A stretch of DNA of 64,000 nucleotides from Ectobius pallidus (Eukaryota; Arthropoda; Insecta; Blattodea; Ectobiidae), in NCBI GenBank assembly GCA_964059195.1, contig CAXKWD010000007.1, forward strand, positions 59,501,163-59,565,162. The letters are read 5' to 3'. Of the stretch, positions 1-10,657 are shown piece after piece. Numbering within the stretch: position 1 is the stretch's first letter; the number at the start of each line of letters is the position of its first letter. The notes beneath the pieces were generated by a model that had not been told where the DNA came from, searched no databases, and was given only the letters and a program-made list of their open reading frames with translations. The position numbers were made by a program, and so were the translations under genes.

Positions 1-1402
1 TAAAGATTTAAAATAATCCAGCAACATTTTGAAAGCATATGTTATATATACTATATTATTGATTTATATAATAAATTAGCTAGGGCTTTAGTAACTTAAG
101 CCAAGAAGGTATGTTTAAGGCATAATTTCACCCATTTAGTTCTGAAAACTGTCCAAATTGGAATTGAAACATCCCTGATTCATGGTCTGTTCTATTAAGG
201 AATGAAATTAATTATTTAGATACAATTTTGACACCAATTAATTCGCAAGTAGTTTATTTTCAAATAACTACACAGCGCTTTTGTATGAAAATATTTTTGA
301 ATGTATTATAAACTAAGAATTTAGGTATTAAAATACATTCTATATAATACTGAGATTAAAAGTGGACTTCAAAGGACAGTAATGTTATTAGAGAAACAGC
401 GAGAATATTAATATTTCGTAAAAAATAGCAATAATAATAGCAATAGGAATAATAATTATAATGTTAACAGTAGAAATAATGAAGTAATAATAATTTTAGT
501 ATCATTTTGCTCCTTGATTAGGTCTATTCCATCACATTTTTCAACTAGCATATAACATTTTAAATTACCAGCGGTGATTTTTTCTGCCTGTCCAATTACT
601 AATTCTGCATTTCGCATTGTCTATTTTGGAGTAGTAAATAGCTTAGTATTTTGAACAGATTACTTTAATTCAAGTTAAACTTCTTGAAAGTAGATAATGT
701 ACCTCAAAAGGAAACCACGAATTTTTATTTCAATAAGACTTTTATTATTGTTATTATTATTATTACTATTATTAATTTTTTTATTTGCATCGATCTAAGT
801 TAAGAGTAAACAATGCTTAAGCCTATACTATGTAAGAAAGACCATCAGCTGGTGGCATTCCATGACGCCATGTTTGATTTCGATTTTGAAGGTTATTCAT
901 TTGGTATGAATTTAAAAAATAATAAAAGTTTAATTTCAAGGCCTTTATACGAAATTCTAATCATCATTTTTATTTTTAGAAAATACACCTATAGGTGGGC
1001 TGCTCGGAAGTAAATGTTGAGAAATGTTGTTAAATTGGTTACCGGCAAAATAAAACATAGTTTTTCATAAAACACCCTTTTGTTAAATACTTTCATATAG
1101 CCACATGCCAAATGACGTTTATTTTCTTTTCATATTTACTGTCTCTTTTCTTGTTTAAAATAAGTAGGTTTTACTCGAAAGTTTTCTACCCCTTATTCGT
1201 CTAATATATCAACGACCGTCAGGGAGATATGCCACTATAGAGAATAGTCACAGAAGCCAGGAAACACAGTGTGAGTATACTTCCAGTAATGGGGTCACCG
1301 TTGCCCCAGGAGTTCTCCGAAGACCAAACAGACAAAAAGAGCGTCAGCTGAGTATTCGAGTATACCTATTCCATTTTTTAAAAAATAAATAAATAAAAAA
1401 TG

Positions 1403-1461
<59 letters not shown>

Positions 1462-1563
1462 GCGAGAGAGAATTTATATTTCGATCCCTTAGTATGCATG
1501 TTATGGAAAACAGATTTTCCACTACTTATTTACTCAATGGCAATAGACACTTATTCCTAAGCA
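1..1563. repeat. Dispersed repeat, inverted partner of 33899-35200
   Basis: Most of this stretch reappears in reverse complement at 33899-35200, diverged by many substitutions and small indels. Matching landmarks are the gagcgtcagctgagtattcg block near 1340, the cacagtgtgagta block near 1268, the TAATAATAATA-rich part near 430-500 and the caccaattaattcgcaagt block near 232. In the partner copy the repeat directly follows the coding end of the RTE-like LINE-A, so it may be that LINE's long 3' tail or a separate repeat. No convincing coding sequence is visible. Confidence 0.7.
1407..1457. repeat. (AG)n microsatellite
   Basis: About 25 uninterrupted AG units. The partner repeat copy near 33990 lacks the run, so the expansion is private to this copy. 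It produces a Leu-Ser-rich reading frame on the minus strand that should not be read as a gene. Confidence 0.95.
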
Positions 1564-1589
1564 AGTTAAAGGAATATTATATATTTTAC

Positions 1590-1965
1590 GGTTCTCGGAG
1601 GTTCCTTGCCGCGCTTACCAGAGCACACCATCCTATCCTGTTCTTTGCTAACTCTATGCACCTATCCCTCGCAAATCCTACTTCCTTAAATCTATCTTAA
1701 TGTTCTCCTCCCACCTAAGCCTAGGTGGTCTCTTCCCTTCGGGTCTCCCAGTCTATGTTTTTAGATATGTCTTTCCTCCCCAATGCGCGCAACATGTCCA
1801 ACCCATTTCAACCTCCACGATTACCCTTACTATATTGGGTGAAGAGTACAGGCCATGAAGCTCGTCGTTATGCAGTTTTCACCAGTCCCCGTTTTGATCT
1901 GTCTTACGTCGAAATATTTTCCTTAGCACCCTGTTTTCGAATACTCTCAGATTATGTTCTTTAGT
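1590..1965 (-). pseudogene. RTE-like LINE (LINE-B) C-terminal fragment
   Basis: Read on the minus strand, this resembles the C-terminal region of RTE-type LINE proteins, after the RT palm. Recognisable pieces are KEHNLRVFEN at the start, a TGRPEGKRPP-like stretch, and ELAKNR then SAARNLREP at the end. The frame is broken by several shifts and stops, so it is dead. It is probably the downstream part of the same minus-strand LINE-B copy seen at 5394-5476, separated from it by inserted DNA (1966-5393). Confidence 0.7.
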
Positions 1966-2089
1966 TGTAACTAAAGTAGTAAACGATTTTTACTAAAGAA
2001 GTAGAGGAATTCTGCGCAGAACGGGACAGAAACGTTAGCGCAGCGCAGCAGAACACGTGCATATCCATTGTCAATATTAAAATGGAGAC

Positions 2090-2690
2090 TACAAATGCAT
2101 GTGTCAATAGTAAAAAGCGCTCTAAAATGTGCCAGATGGTGAAAAGGAAATTTTCGCTGATATAATGAAGAAGCATGTGAAGATACGATGTGAAAATGTT
2201 ACATAGGAAAAAATCGGAATGAGATCAAATTCATGTAGAATATAATTCAGAAGCTCTGGTACAAAGAACAACGGACCAGCTTAAAGTTTTATGGAAAAAC
2301 ATGTAAGCAAAGGCAAAGAAGGTAAAAGCTATGTGGAACCGAGAAAAAAAAGACTCAGACCGGTGGGGGGAAAATTGAAACAAAAATTGATGATTTTACG
2401 CGAATTATCATTGATATGATGCCACAAGTTTTCGAGGGAATACAGGGAGTGAATGACGATGATTATGATGATGTTGCCATTGATGGTAACAGAGCTGTTG
2501 GATGTGATGGAACTGATGATGAAGAAAATGTATCTGAGATCTACGGACCTCAGCCTACGAAATGAGGAACCAATTCATCAAACACGGTTAGGCCTATTTG
2601 CATTAATGATCTTGGTGTCCTGTTACATTATCACTGGACCACGACTATTGCCTCTTCCTGTTACTATTTAATTAATTATATGATTTTTAG
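2090..2690 (+). pseudogene. Myb/SANT-like DNA-binding protein remnant
   Basis: Conceptual translation across frames gives the pattern of insect Myb/SANT-like (trihelix, MSANTD-type) proteins. It begins with a KKRSK-NVPDGEKEIFADIM segment, then EYNSEALVQRTTDQLKVLWK, then KAKKVKAMWNREKKRLR with a Pro/Gly-Gly element, and then an acidic tail around 2440-2540. At least two frameshifts and an internal stop (in the KNM*AKAKK stretch near 2305) make it non-functional. Such proteins bind DNA and commonly accompany Harbinger-type transposases. No transposase half is visible here. Assignment is by motif recall, not by a search. Confidence 0.5.
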
Positions 2691-2970
2691 GTGCGCACTT
2701 TCTCTGGAAGGACAAAGGAATGAAATTTTTTATCAGCTTGCAGTGAACGTGGGAATTGTGAGCCTGTGTGCTTTCAGTTCAGGCAGGACCTGCAACAATG
2801 AAAAATACTTGTTTGTATTATTCTATTCTTTTAATTTCACCTGAACCACACTTGCACACCTACAAGATGGAAAATACTTATTTGTATATATCATTTTTTC
2901 TTTTTTTAATTTCCCTTGAATTAGCCAGTATCCTGCTGTAATTTTTTTACATAAGGAGTTTAGTAGCACT

Positions 2971-3030
2971 TTCCCCCTAATTTGGTTATTTTTAGCACAT
3001 TTCCCCCTAATTTGGTTATTTTTAGCACAT
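2971..3030. repeat. 30-bp tandem duplication
   Basis: The 30-base unit beginning ttccccctaatttggttatt occurs twice head to tail (2971-3000 and 3001-3030), followed by the first bases of a third unit. The copies are identical by eye. It lies just upstream of repeat A1. Confidence 0.9.
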
Positions 3031-3052
3031 TTCCCTTCCTTTTTAAGAAAAA

Positions 3053-4250
3053 TCTACCTATTGCAATCGATACCATGTCATGACTTTCGAAAAATTCTTT
3101 CATATCTTTACGTTTCATGCCTCCCTAAGTACAAAGCCACCGCCCGTTCAATTCTTTTTTGTAATATATATGTCTTTACACACTAGATATTGAAGATATT
3201 TGATCCAAATTTTATTATGTTATTTCTAGGTTCAATAGTTCGGAGAACTTCGTTAATGAGCAAAATTGGCCCAAGGGGAGGGGTCGGGGAGGGGGTTGAA
3301 ATTTTGAAAAATGTATATCTCTTCCTCTATAAAGTATAGAGGGAAACTTTGTTTGAATAAATTATAGTACTCCCTATGGAGTTCACAGTGACACCAATGA
3401 TTCTGGGGTTTTGGGGGTACGAGTGAGGGTGGCGGTGGAGGTGGAAATTAGAAAGTTTTGAAACCACGTCTTGTGGAGTATCGTTTAAAAACTCTTGATG
3501 AGTACTCTACAAATCAATAACCAGCTTCTCAATGGCTCTCATATAAGGTGAGATTTGAATGTTTGAAAAACAATAACACTTAAAAATATACCTCAGCCTG
3601 AAGGCCTGCCGAAAGGAATGTGTGAGGACCGACTAAGGAAAAAAAATACCAATGTAATAGAGTTTGAAATATAAAAAATAATAGTTACACACCTTTAGAA
3701 CAATAATGCTTGGCAAAATGAAAAATAAATATTAAAATATAATATCAATTTAAAACATAATAAATAACTCTCTTATTATAAAAAAGGATTTCAGATTTAT
3801 TTATATTTCATATGGTGCATTGTACACTTTGATATTGCTGTGATAAAATAATTCTCAGTAAAAAGGAGTTTAATATGAAAGTTACGGCTCAACGAAATAA
3901 AAGTGTTGTCCTCAAAGACATTGGGACTACTGTTCAGTTATGTTGATACGTTGAGTTTGATAGAGTTATCACAGTCATGGCTCTCTTTAAGAATTGTTAT
4001 AATATCATTAATTTTGTCCTGCTTATCGGTTTTGATAATTTTATTCATTGCTTATCTTGCGCAACGGCCTCCCAGAACACTATATCCTTTGTTGTTGTCA
4101 AAACAAATGATTGCAGGCTCTTCCTCTTTACCGAATTCAGTTATTATTTGTCATGCCAAGGCTAAAGAAGAAGAGTGCTGCGCAGCGACAATAAATTAAA
4201 CGAAAAACACTTCGAAATCTATTTCAGCCTGTAGGCCTGCCTAAAGGGAT
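3053..4250. repeat. Unnamed repeat A, copy 1
   Basis: Direct homologue of 5485-6275. Both copies begin tctacctattgcaat, share the cggggagggggttgaaat, gagttcacagtgacaccaa and gagtactctacaaatcaata blocks, and end ggcctgcctaaagggat. Copy 1 is about 400 bp longer because of a segment around 3577-3976 missing from copy 2. No terminal inverted repeats and no coding sequence are apparent. The immediate flanks (aagaaaaa left, tttttctt right) are complementary rather than direct, so no TSD can be claimed. Confidence 0.8.
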
Positions 4251-5393
4251 TTTTTCTTACGGAAATTGCACCTAAAATTCCTAACCCTGGTTATATTACC
4301 GTTTCATAATAATAAATGTTTATTCCAATATAAATGTTATTCAAAGTCAAGTTTTATTATTTCGTTGTATTAATTACCTACAAACTTTCGCGAAATGTAT
4401 TTAGTTAAATTACATCAATTCAGGCATGTGAAAGTGGGTATTCAAGTAGGCCCACATGTATAATGCTACGACTTTTAAACCGATTTTCTATATTCTGAAG
4501 ACTGGGAGACAAATTGTCTAAATAAATATATTACTTAATTCATTTCTCCAGCGATATATTCTATATATTCTACTATAATATCTGAATCAATATAAAATCT
4601 TTAGTTTGGTACCGAGGGTTGAAAGTGCTACGAATTACAGTTAGTTCCATTGTGTACCAGCATAAAACTACATACGTTATATTTTCTGATAGCTGGCAAC
4701 CCTTCAGAAATGATGTCAATTTCAACTCACTGTCTTCTCCAATAGTCGTATTTTTTCGGCTGAAGATTGTGTGAGCATAAACACAGCTGTTTCAGCTGAC
4801 TCAGCAAAACTTTCTTTATAGGCCTATTATTTTACTTACTAAAAATAGACGTAACTTACAATTTTAACGTTTAACAAACTGGCATTCATTCTTAACTTTT
4901 CTTAAACTGTGCACTGGAAAATACGTTTATTAGCTTTACATCTTGAATGTGTTTATTTTACGGGCAATGAAAACAACGGAAATGTGCGTCCTAAAGAAAA
5001 TGTTAAACAAAAGAACCGACAAGTTGTTGACAAAGTAGATGAAGTCTACTCCTCAATATAATCTATGTAATCCATTTGATGCGATATGTGACCCTTAACA
5101 CACGCAATATGCGACTGACCACAATTACTAAACAACTTTACTCTACCCCCTGAGTAGGAGTAAATTTTGGCCTCATTTACTCCACAATTTACTACGTTAG
5201 TAACATACTCCTTGTTGGTGCTCTCCACCACTTGTGGAGTAAATTCATTTACTCCGGGAGTAAATAGAATGTTTACTTCTTTAGTTCATTACTCTATGTT
5301 GGAAGTCGCCGATTTCCTTCTCAGCTACAGATTTACTACTTTAGTTTAGTTTACTCCTGGTTGGTGCTCGCCACCCTAAGTGACCATCTTTCA
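4251..5393. other. AT-rich stretch without recognisable gene
   Basis: No coding region found. The part from about 5130 to 5385 has several tttactcc motifs and two similar blocks containing ttggtgctc-ccacc (about 5216 and 5358), suggesting the eroded end of a small transposon. The rest is unremarkable AT-rich DNA. Confidence 0.5.
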
Positions 5394-6480
5394 CATCCAT
5401 TTAATACAACCGGCGGGTAAGCCCAAACTCAATGAGGAGATTGTACAATTTGTCTCGCCTAACTGAATCATATGCGTTTTTAAATCTACCTATTGCAATG
5501 GATACCATGTCATGATTTTCAAAAAATTCTTTCATATCTTTACGTTTCATGCTCCCCTAAGTACGAAACCACCGCCCGTTCAAAAAAAAAATTGTGATAT
5601 TTATATATATCTTTACACGCTAGCGGCCGTAATTTTGAAGATATTTGAACCAAATTTTATTATGTCATTTCTAGGCCCAATAGTTCGGACAAGTTCGTTA
5701 ATGAGCAAATTTGGCCCAAGGGGGTGGTCGGGGGAGGGGGTTGAAATTTTAAAAAATGTATATCTCGGCCCCTATGAAGTATAGAGGGAAACTTTGCTTG
5801 AATAAATTAGAGTACTCCCTATGGAGTTCACAGTGACACCAACGATTCGGGGGTTCGAGTGAGGGTGGGGGTGGGGGTGGGATGAAAATTCCAAACTTTT
5901 GAAACCACGTCTTGTGGAGTATCGTTGAAAAGCTCTTGATGTGTACTCTACAAATCAATAAATAGTTTCTTGATAGCTCTCATATGACGCGAGATTTTAA
6001 TGTTTGAAAATAATAACACTTAAAAGAATTATTATAATATCATAATTTTATCTTCTTTAGCGGCTTTGCTAATTTTATTCATTGCTGATCTTGCGCACGG
6101 CCTCCCAAAATATTATATCCTATTCTTGTTGTCAAAACAAATGATTGTAGGCTCTTCCTCTTTACTGCAGGTTTGCCATGCCAAGGCTAAAAAAGAAGAG
6201 TGCTGCGCAGCGATAATAAATTAAACCAAAAGCACTTTGAAATCTACCTCAGCCTGTAGGCCTGCCTAAAGGGATTTTTTAAAATCTTTGTGTAGCTAAT
6301 GAACAGACTTTCTATTTCCCACTTTTTCTTCAAGATTTGGCGATTACAAAATATTTGATCAATGGTTTATCTATTTCGCCTAAATCCTCACTGGTGATTT
6401 ACAATGATTTCCTCCGCGTATGGGGTTAATCTTGGCAGAAGTATAATAGACAAAAATTTGTATGATGTTGATAAGAGAGG
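5394..6480 (-). pseudogene. LINE-B reverse transcriptase fragment, split by repeat A2
   Basis: On the minus strand, 6480-6284 reads as an RTE-type RT N-terminal segment (RLTPYAEEII, then GFRRNR, then DQIF). After the inserted repeat A2, 5476-5400 continues with the RT motif A neighbourhood (FKNAYDSVRRD). It then jumps to a GCERWSL-like segment from much further downstream in the protein, so an internal deletion has removed the RT core including motif C. Stops and shifts are present. This is a dead LINE copy that served as target for later insertions. Confidence 0.7.
5485..6275. repeat. Unnamed repeat A, copy 2, inserted in LINE-B
   Basis: Second copy of repeat A. It interrupts the LINE-B RT frame exactly at the DFKNAYD codons. 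TTTTTAAA occurs immediately before (5477-5484) and immediately after (6276-6283), and removing the repeat plus one copy of that octamer restores the LINE reading. This points to an 8-bp TSD, as made by hAT-type transposition, although no terminal inverted repeats are evident. The homopolymer nature of the octamer makes the duplication less certain. Confidence 0.65.
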
Positions 6481-6489
6481 AATTCCTCG

Positions 6490-6660
6490 ATTATTACATT
6501 CAGCCGTATCTCAGAAGTCCATTCACACGAAGAGCCTAGTGAACGTGACTCCTGTGGAAACTAATACGGACCTGGTTGCCAGGTTTCTTACAGCCGCTGA
6601 CGATGTGCGGGAATCTCCTGGGATCTTAGAGCGTGTCCATGAGTTGAAGTGAAGTTTGTC
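6490..6660 (+). pseudogene. C-terminal remnant of a Tc1/mariner-superfamily transposase
   Basis: The plus-strand reading contains VTPVETNTDLVARF, a DDVRESPGILERV stretch and then decays. This matches the C-terminal tail typical of the insect DUF4817-type DDE transposases, a second degenerate example of which is at 44330-45330 on the minus strand. Only the last 50 or so residues are left and there is no catalytic motif. The identification rests on motif similarity between the two copies and on family recall. Confidence 0.4.
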
Positions 6661-6860
6661 GTGATCAAGGGGGTTGACATTTTGAACACTTACTTTAAAC
6701 AATGTGTAATTAGGGTTGTACAAAGGTAGTTATATTAGAAATGAAAGCAATACAATTACTCCGTACTCAGCCACCGAAAATCATGGGGTCTCTTATATGA
6801 AGAACACTCAGAAAACATCCCTGAACAACTTGTGAAAGTTTGTCGGTGGAGTTATGATTA

Positions 6861-8672
6861 ACCCTATATATAACTTACATATATAGGCTGGGTCTCTGTC
6901 ACCATAGTATGGCGCATCCTCAGGTTACGGATAAAGGATACAACTCCCAGAAATGGAGGGTGACTGCGAGTATATTGAATAAGGAGTCGCGGACAGATGA
7001 CATGAGGTGATCCTCCAGCTCATGGGGGTTTGGCGTGTCGTAAACAACCTCTTACAGTAAAGAATATTGTTAAGATACGCTTACTTGATTTACGAATCGT
7101 GTTAGTGCAAAATTCTCCGGAGGTAAATAGTCCCTCATTCGGACCTCCGGGTAGGGGCTGTACTGAGGGAGCCTAAAAATCATAGGGACCATAACTTTGG
7201 AACGTGGAATGTTAGGAACACCAGCAACACCAAATAAACTATGGTTCGATGATGATTGCATGAAATTAGTAAATCCGAAAAAACAGGCGAAACTGCAATT
7301 ACAGAATCGGAATGAAACAACTGTCGAAAATCTCAATATTACTAAAAGAGAAACTATTAGAACAAAGAAAATAAACTATCTCAAAGACAAAATAAATGAA
7401 TTGGAGGGAAATAGAAAAGAGAAAACTGTTAGGAACCTCTACAAGGGAATAAACGAGTTCAAGAAACGTCTTCGACCTAGAACAAACATAATTATTGTCT
7501 ATGATAGCACTACACCCGCGGCTCCGAATATTATTTTGAACAGATAGAAAATTTTCTTTAATTAGTTATTAAATGGAGGTTTCAAAAGTGTAGAGATATA
7601 AATATTCACAGCAGAGCCGTTGGTTGCTGAACCGATCCTAAAGAAGTAGAAACAGCTATAGGTATACTAAAGAAACACAAATCTCCCGGCTTTGACCAAT
7701 TTCCAGCCGAATTAGTTTAAGCAGATGGGAAATATTCAACTCAGAAACCCATAAATTTATTCTGAAGATCTGGGGAAAGAAATAATTGCCAAATGAATGG
7801 GAAGAATCCATTTTTGTCCGAATGCAATAACTATCGAGGAATTTCTCTCTTATGAACATCATACAAAATTTTGTCTAATATACTTCTTTCAAGAGTCACC
7901 CCATACGCAGACGGAATGATTGGATATCATCAATGTGGATTTAGGCGAAATAGATCAACCATTGATTAAGTATTTTGTATTTGCAAAATCTTGGAGAAAA
8001 GTGGGATCGTAAGAAGTCTGTTCATCAGCTGCACAACGATTAAAAAATAGCATATGATTCAGTTACACGAGACAAATTGTGCAATATCCTCATTGAGTGT
8101 GGAATACCAAAGAAGTTATTAAATCAAAATCATTAGTTAGACTGAACAAAACGTGTCTAAATGAAACCCACAGCAGATTCAAGGTAAGGAAACTTATATC
8201 AGATACATTTTCCATTAACAGTGACTTGAAGTAAGGAGATGCACTATCGTCTTTACCTTTAATTTCGCTTTGGCATATGCAATTTGGATAATTCAGGCAA
8301 ACAATTTGAATTAAATGGCAATCTTTCGATTGTAGCGTATGCAGATGACGATTGTTTGTTGGGCGATGACATAAACAAAATCCAGAGAAACGCAGAAAGT
8401 CTTTTCGATGTCTACAGGAATGTCGGATTGGAAATTAAACAGAAAAATCGAAGTATATGGACATGAAATGTCAAAATAATGTGCCACAAATTATTGGAAT
8501 ATCTGGTATATCATTTGGACAAGTGAAGAAATAAAAATATCTCGCAACAATAATTACATATAATATTAAGATTCAGGCTAAGTGTCGATTGAAATCAGGA
8601 ATGCAATTGGGAAACTTTTATCCTCTCGTCTTCTGTCCAGAAATCTAAAAATAAAAATATATAAAACAATAT
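6861..8672 (+). pseudogene. LINE-B (RTE-like) copy, 5' part; resumes at 19949
   Basis: It begins with a GC-richer leader (about 6861-7190). Only the first codons of an endonuclease-like start follow (a TLERGML reading near 7197), after which the sequence jumps straight to the region between endonuclease and RT. An open stretch of 116 codons (7197-7547) contains LWFDDDCMKLVNPKKQA and a YLKDKINELEGN coiled segment. The RT follows in pieces: KSPGFDQFPAEL, NNYRGISLL, YHQCGFRRNRS and the motif C reading AYADDD (about 8339). Many stops and shifts occur. The endonuclease is deleted. At 8672 it is interrupted by LINE-C. Confidence 0.75.
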
Positions 8673-9426
8673 CTGTGTCTTAAACTACGGAAAACTATAT
8701 ATAAATTTGTTATATTAAGAAACATTATGCCACAGAGTACTTTAAGATCAATATATTTAAGTTTAGTCCAATCAGTTATACAATATGGAATAAAAGGATG
8801 GGGTGGGATATGTCAGACTACACTTCGCCCATTGTCGTTGTTACAGAAAAGAATAATCAAGATATGTTTTAAAAAAATCAATCGACTACCCATCTAAAAG
8901 TGTATATAAAGATTTTGACGTATTGAATATTAAACAATTATACTCCTACACTTTATTAAATTATTTCCAAAAATATCATGAAAAATTCATAACACAAACA
9001 TATTATATGACTACTATAATACTCGTACAAGGAGGTATAATACCTCTCGTCCTCTTTTCGAACCAAAGTGTGCTACAGAAGTAGGTCTAAGGCATAGTAT
9101 AAATTTCGGACCAAGGTTATACAACAATTTTACTAGAAGAAACCCTAATCTGATACCACTAAACAATAAATTGTTTAAAAAACAAATACTCGAATTGATT
9201 TAAACTAACTTGTAATGGTACTTTTACACACTTTTTTTCCATTATTCATTCTCAACTGTAATTTTTTAGATTTTAACATGAGGTATTTTGTTTGTATCTT
9301 TGTTATGTTATTGTAATTTATTTTTTCGTATCTTTATTCATGTATTTATTTTATATGAGCAATCTTATTTAATTTTATATTTATTTTTGCCTAAAACTAT
9401 AATATGTATGTTTTTTATATAATATT
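8673..9426 (+). pseudogene. LINE-C (CR1/L2/Daphne-like) C-terminal fragment
   Basis: The reading KLRKTIYKFVILRNIMPQ, SLVQSVIQYGIKGWGG and LLQKRIIKICF, ending NFGPRLYNNF, is typical of the post-RT region of Jockey/CR1-group LINEs. Frames shift several times, and the coding part ends near 9200. The AT-rich 3' UTR is split by the BEL element (9427-16152) and by a hAT element (16248-19804). It resumes at 16153-16247 and 19813-19948, where it ends in an A-rich tail. LINE-C itself lies inside LINE-B: LINE-B coding stops at its left edge and resumes right after its poly-A. Confidence 0.65.
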
Positions 9427-10346
9427 TGTTCGCGCAAGCAACATGTTTCTACTTTAGAATGTTTCAAACTGTCCGCTTGCAATGTCCCGCTTTGATTGTC
9501 CTTTTATTCCCGCCTCAAGGCATTGTGGGATCATGCATGACTTGCTAATTTCTTTTGTTATATGTGGTGGCTTAGCGTCACGCCAGTTAGTATTGTACGA
9601 GACCTCACTCAGATAACAGTGTATCTAGTAGGCTCGAGTCATTCCCGCTTTTTCTACCAAGTTCCATTAAACTTGCTCTAGAAAGCGGCGAATAGTCACA
9701 ATTGTGCGCAATTGTGGCTCTCAGTAATTATGCATACATAATTACATATAATTCATAAAGTTCGCGAGTGAATTCTCCGAATTACAGAAGTTTGATATTT
9801 CGCAACAGTGGTGCAACCCACGCTATATGTTTCAGTGCTTATATCAGCTTTTACGACTAAACTACATACAAAAGTTTAGTGTCAACTTCAAGAGCAATTT
9901 AATCTACGCATTTTAAGCTATTATTTATCAAGGTTTTCAAGAAATTAATATTTGCAGACACGTGGTGTATACGTACTCTTGCATCTTATGTATCAGTGTT
10001 TCTTTTCAATTAGTTTCAATAATTATTGTGTGTGAATCTAGTAAGTTGTGATTATTTCATATTTCAATTGTTTTCCTTAAGTAGTCCGTGGATTCCTGAT
10101 ACCAGAGTCCTGAGGTTACAGTCTATTTGCTCTCATTTTGATTCATTCGAATCTGGTCCTCACTAGCTATTCAGAGGTGGCTAATCTTTCCTATCTTATG
10201 CACTTCCGACTGAAGTCCCTTCCAAACCTATAAGCAACATTTTATTCCTATTTGAGAAGTACCTTATCCTAACATTTGTCCTCACGGTCCTGATACCGTA
10301 CATTTGCCCTCTCGGACCGGATATATTTTCCGTCCGATCCCTAACA
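9427..10346 (+). repeat. BEL/Pao 5' LTR
   Basis: 920 bp, TG...CA termini. Virtually identical to 15233-16152. It should carry the promoter for the element, but I cannot point to a convincing TATA/Inr pair. Confidence 0.95.
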
Positions 10347-10348
10347 TT

Positions 10349-10365
10349 TGGTTCCTCAACGGACC
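10349..10365 (+). promoter_or_regulatory. Candidate BEL primer-binding site
   Basis: TGGTTCCTCAACGGACC begins 2 nt after the 5' LTR, the position and TGG start expected of a tRNA primer site. I could not match it confidently to a particular tRNA. Confidence 0.5.
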
Positions 10366-10657
10366 GGACTACTAAAGAAACAATTTCATTATTCACACAC
10401 ATATATATGGTTTGTCTCGTCTTATCGATCTCGTTCATTGTATGCAGACTCAACCGCGACGGCATCCGCGTATTCAAGAGCTACGATTTCTAGTACATAA
10501 ACTCTGTATCATCTATTCGGCAGTGCTTCAGTACTACAGAAAACACAACAGCTCAAAAGACTTCAAGAAGGCAGTGATCATCACACCAGAACATCACATG
10601 TGCAGTGACAACTCTACAAAGTTCTCAAAGTGTTACAAATAATATCATTATATCATC

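Larger units (their letters stand above)
1966..5393. mobile_element. Decayed insertion within LINE-B, possibly Harbinger-like
   Basis: The two LINE-B pieces at 5394-5476 (ending in a GCERWSL-like reading) and at 1965 (starting KEHNLRVFEN) are adjacent in an uninterrupted LINE of this type, so the DNA between them is probably a later insertion. It contains a Myb/SANT-like protein remnant. A shared motif, actaaagtagtaaa, lies near both ends (about 1973 and, inverted, about 5340). That combination suggests PIF/Harbinger, but the terminal repeats are not clean and the TSD (TTA or TAA) is uncertain. A1 (3053-4250) lies inside it. Confidence 0.35.

Noticed and set aside
1295..1522. Minus-strand Leu/Ser-repeat protein
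   Set aside because: Product of the (AG)n microsatellite.
10196..10477. Minus-strand frame over the BEL LTR-leader junction
   Set aside because: Overlaps the LTR end and primer site; no motif.
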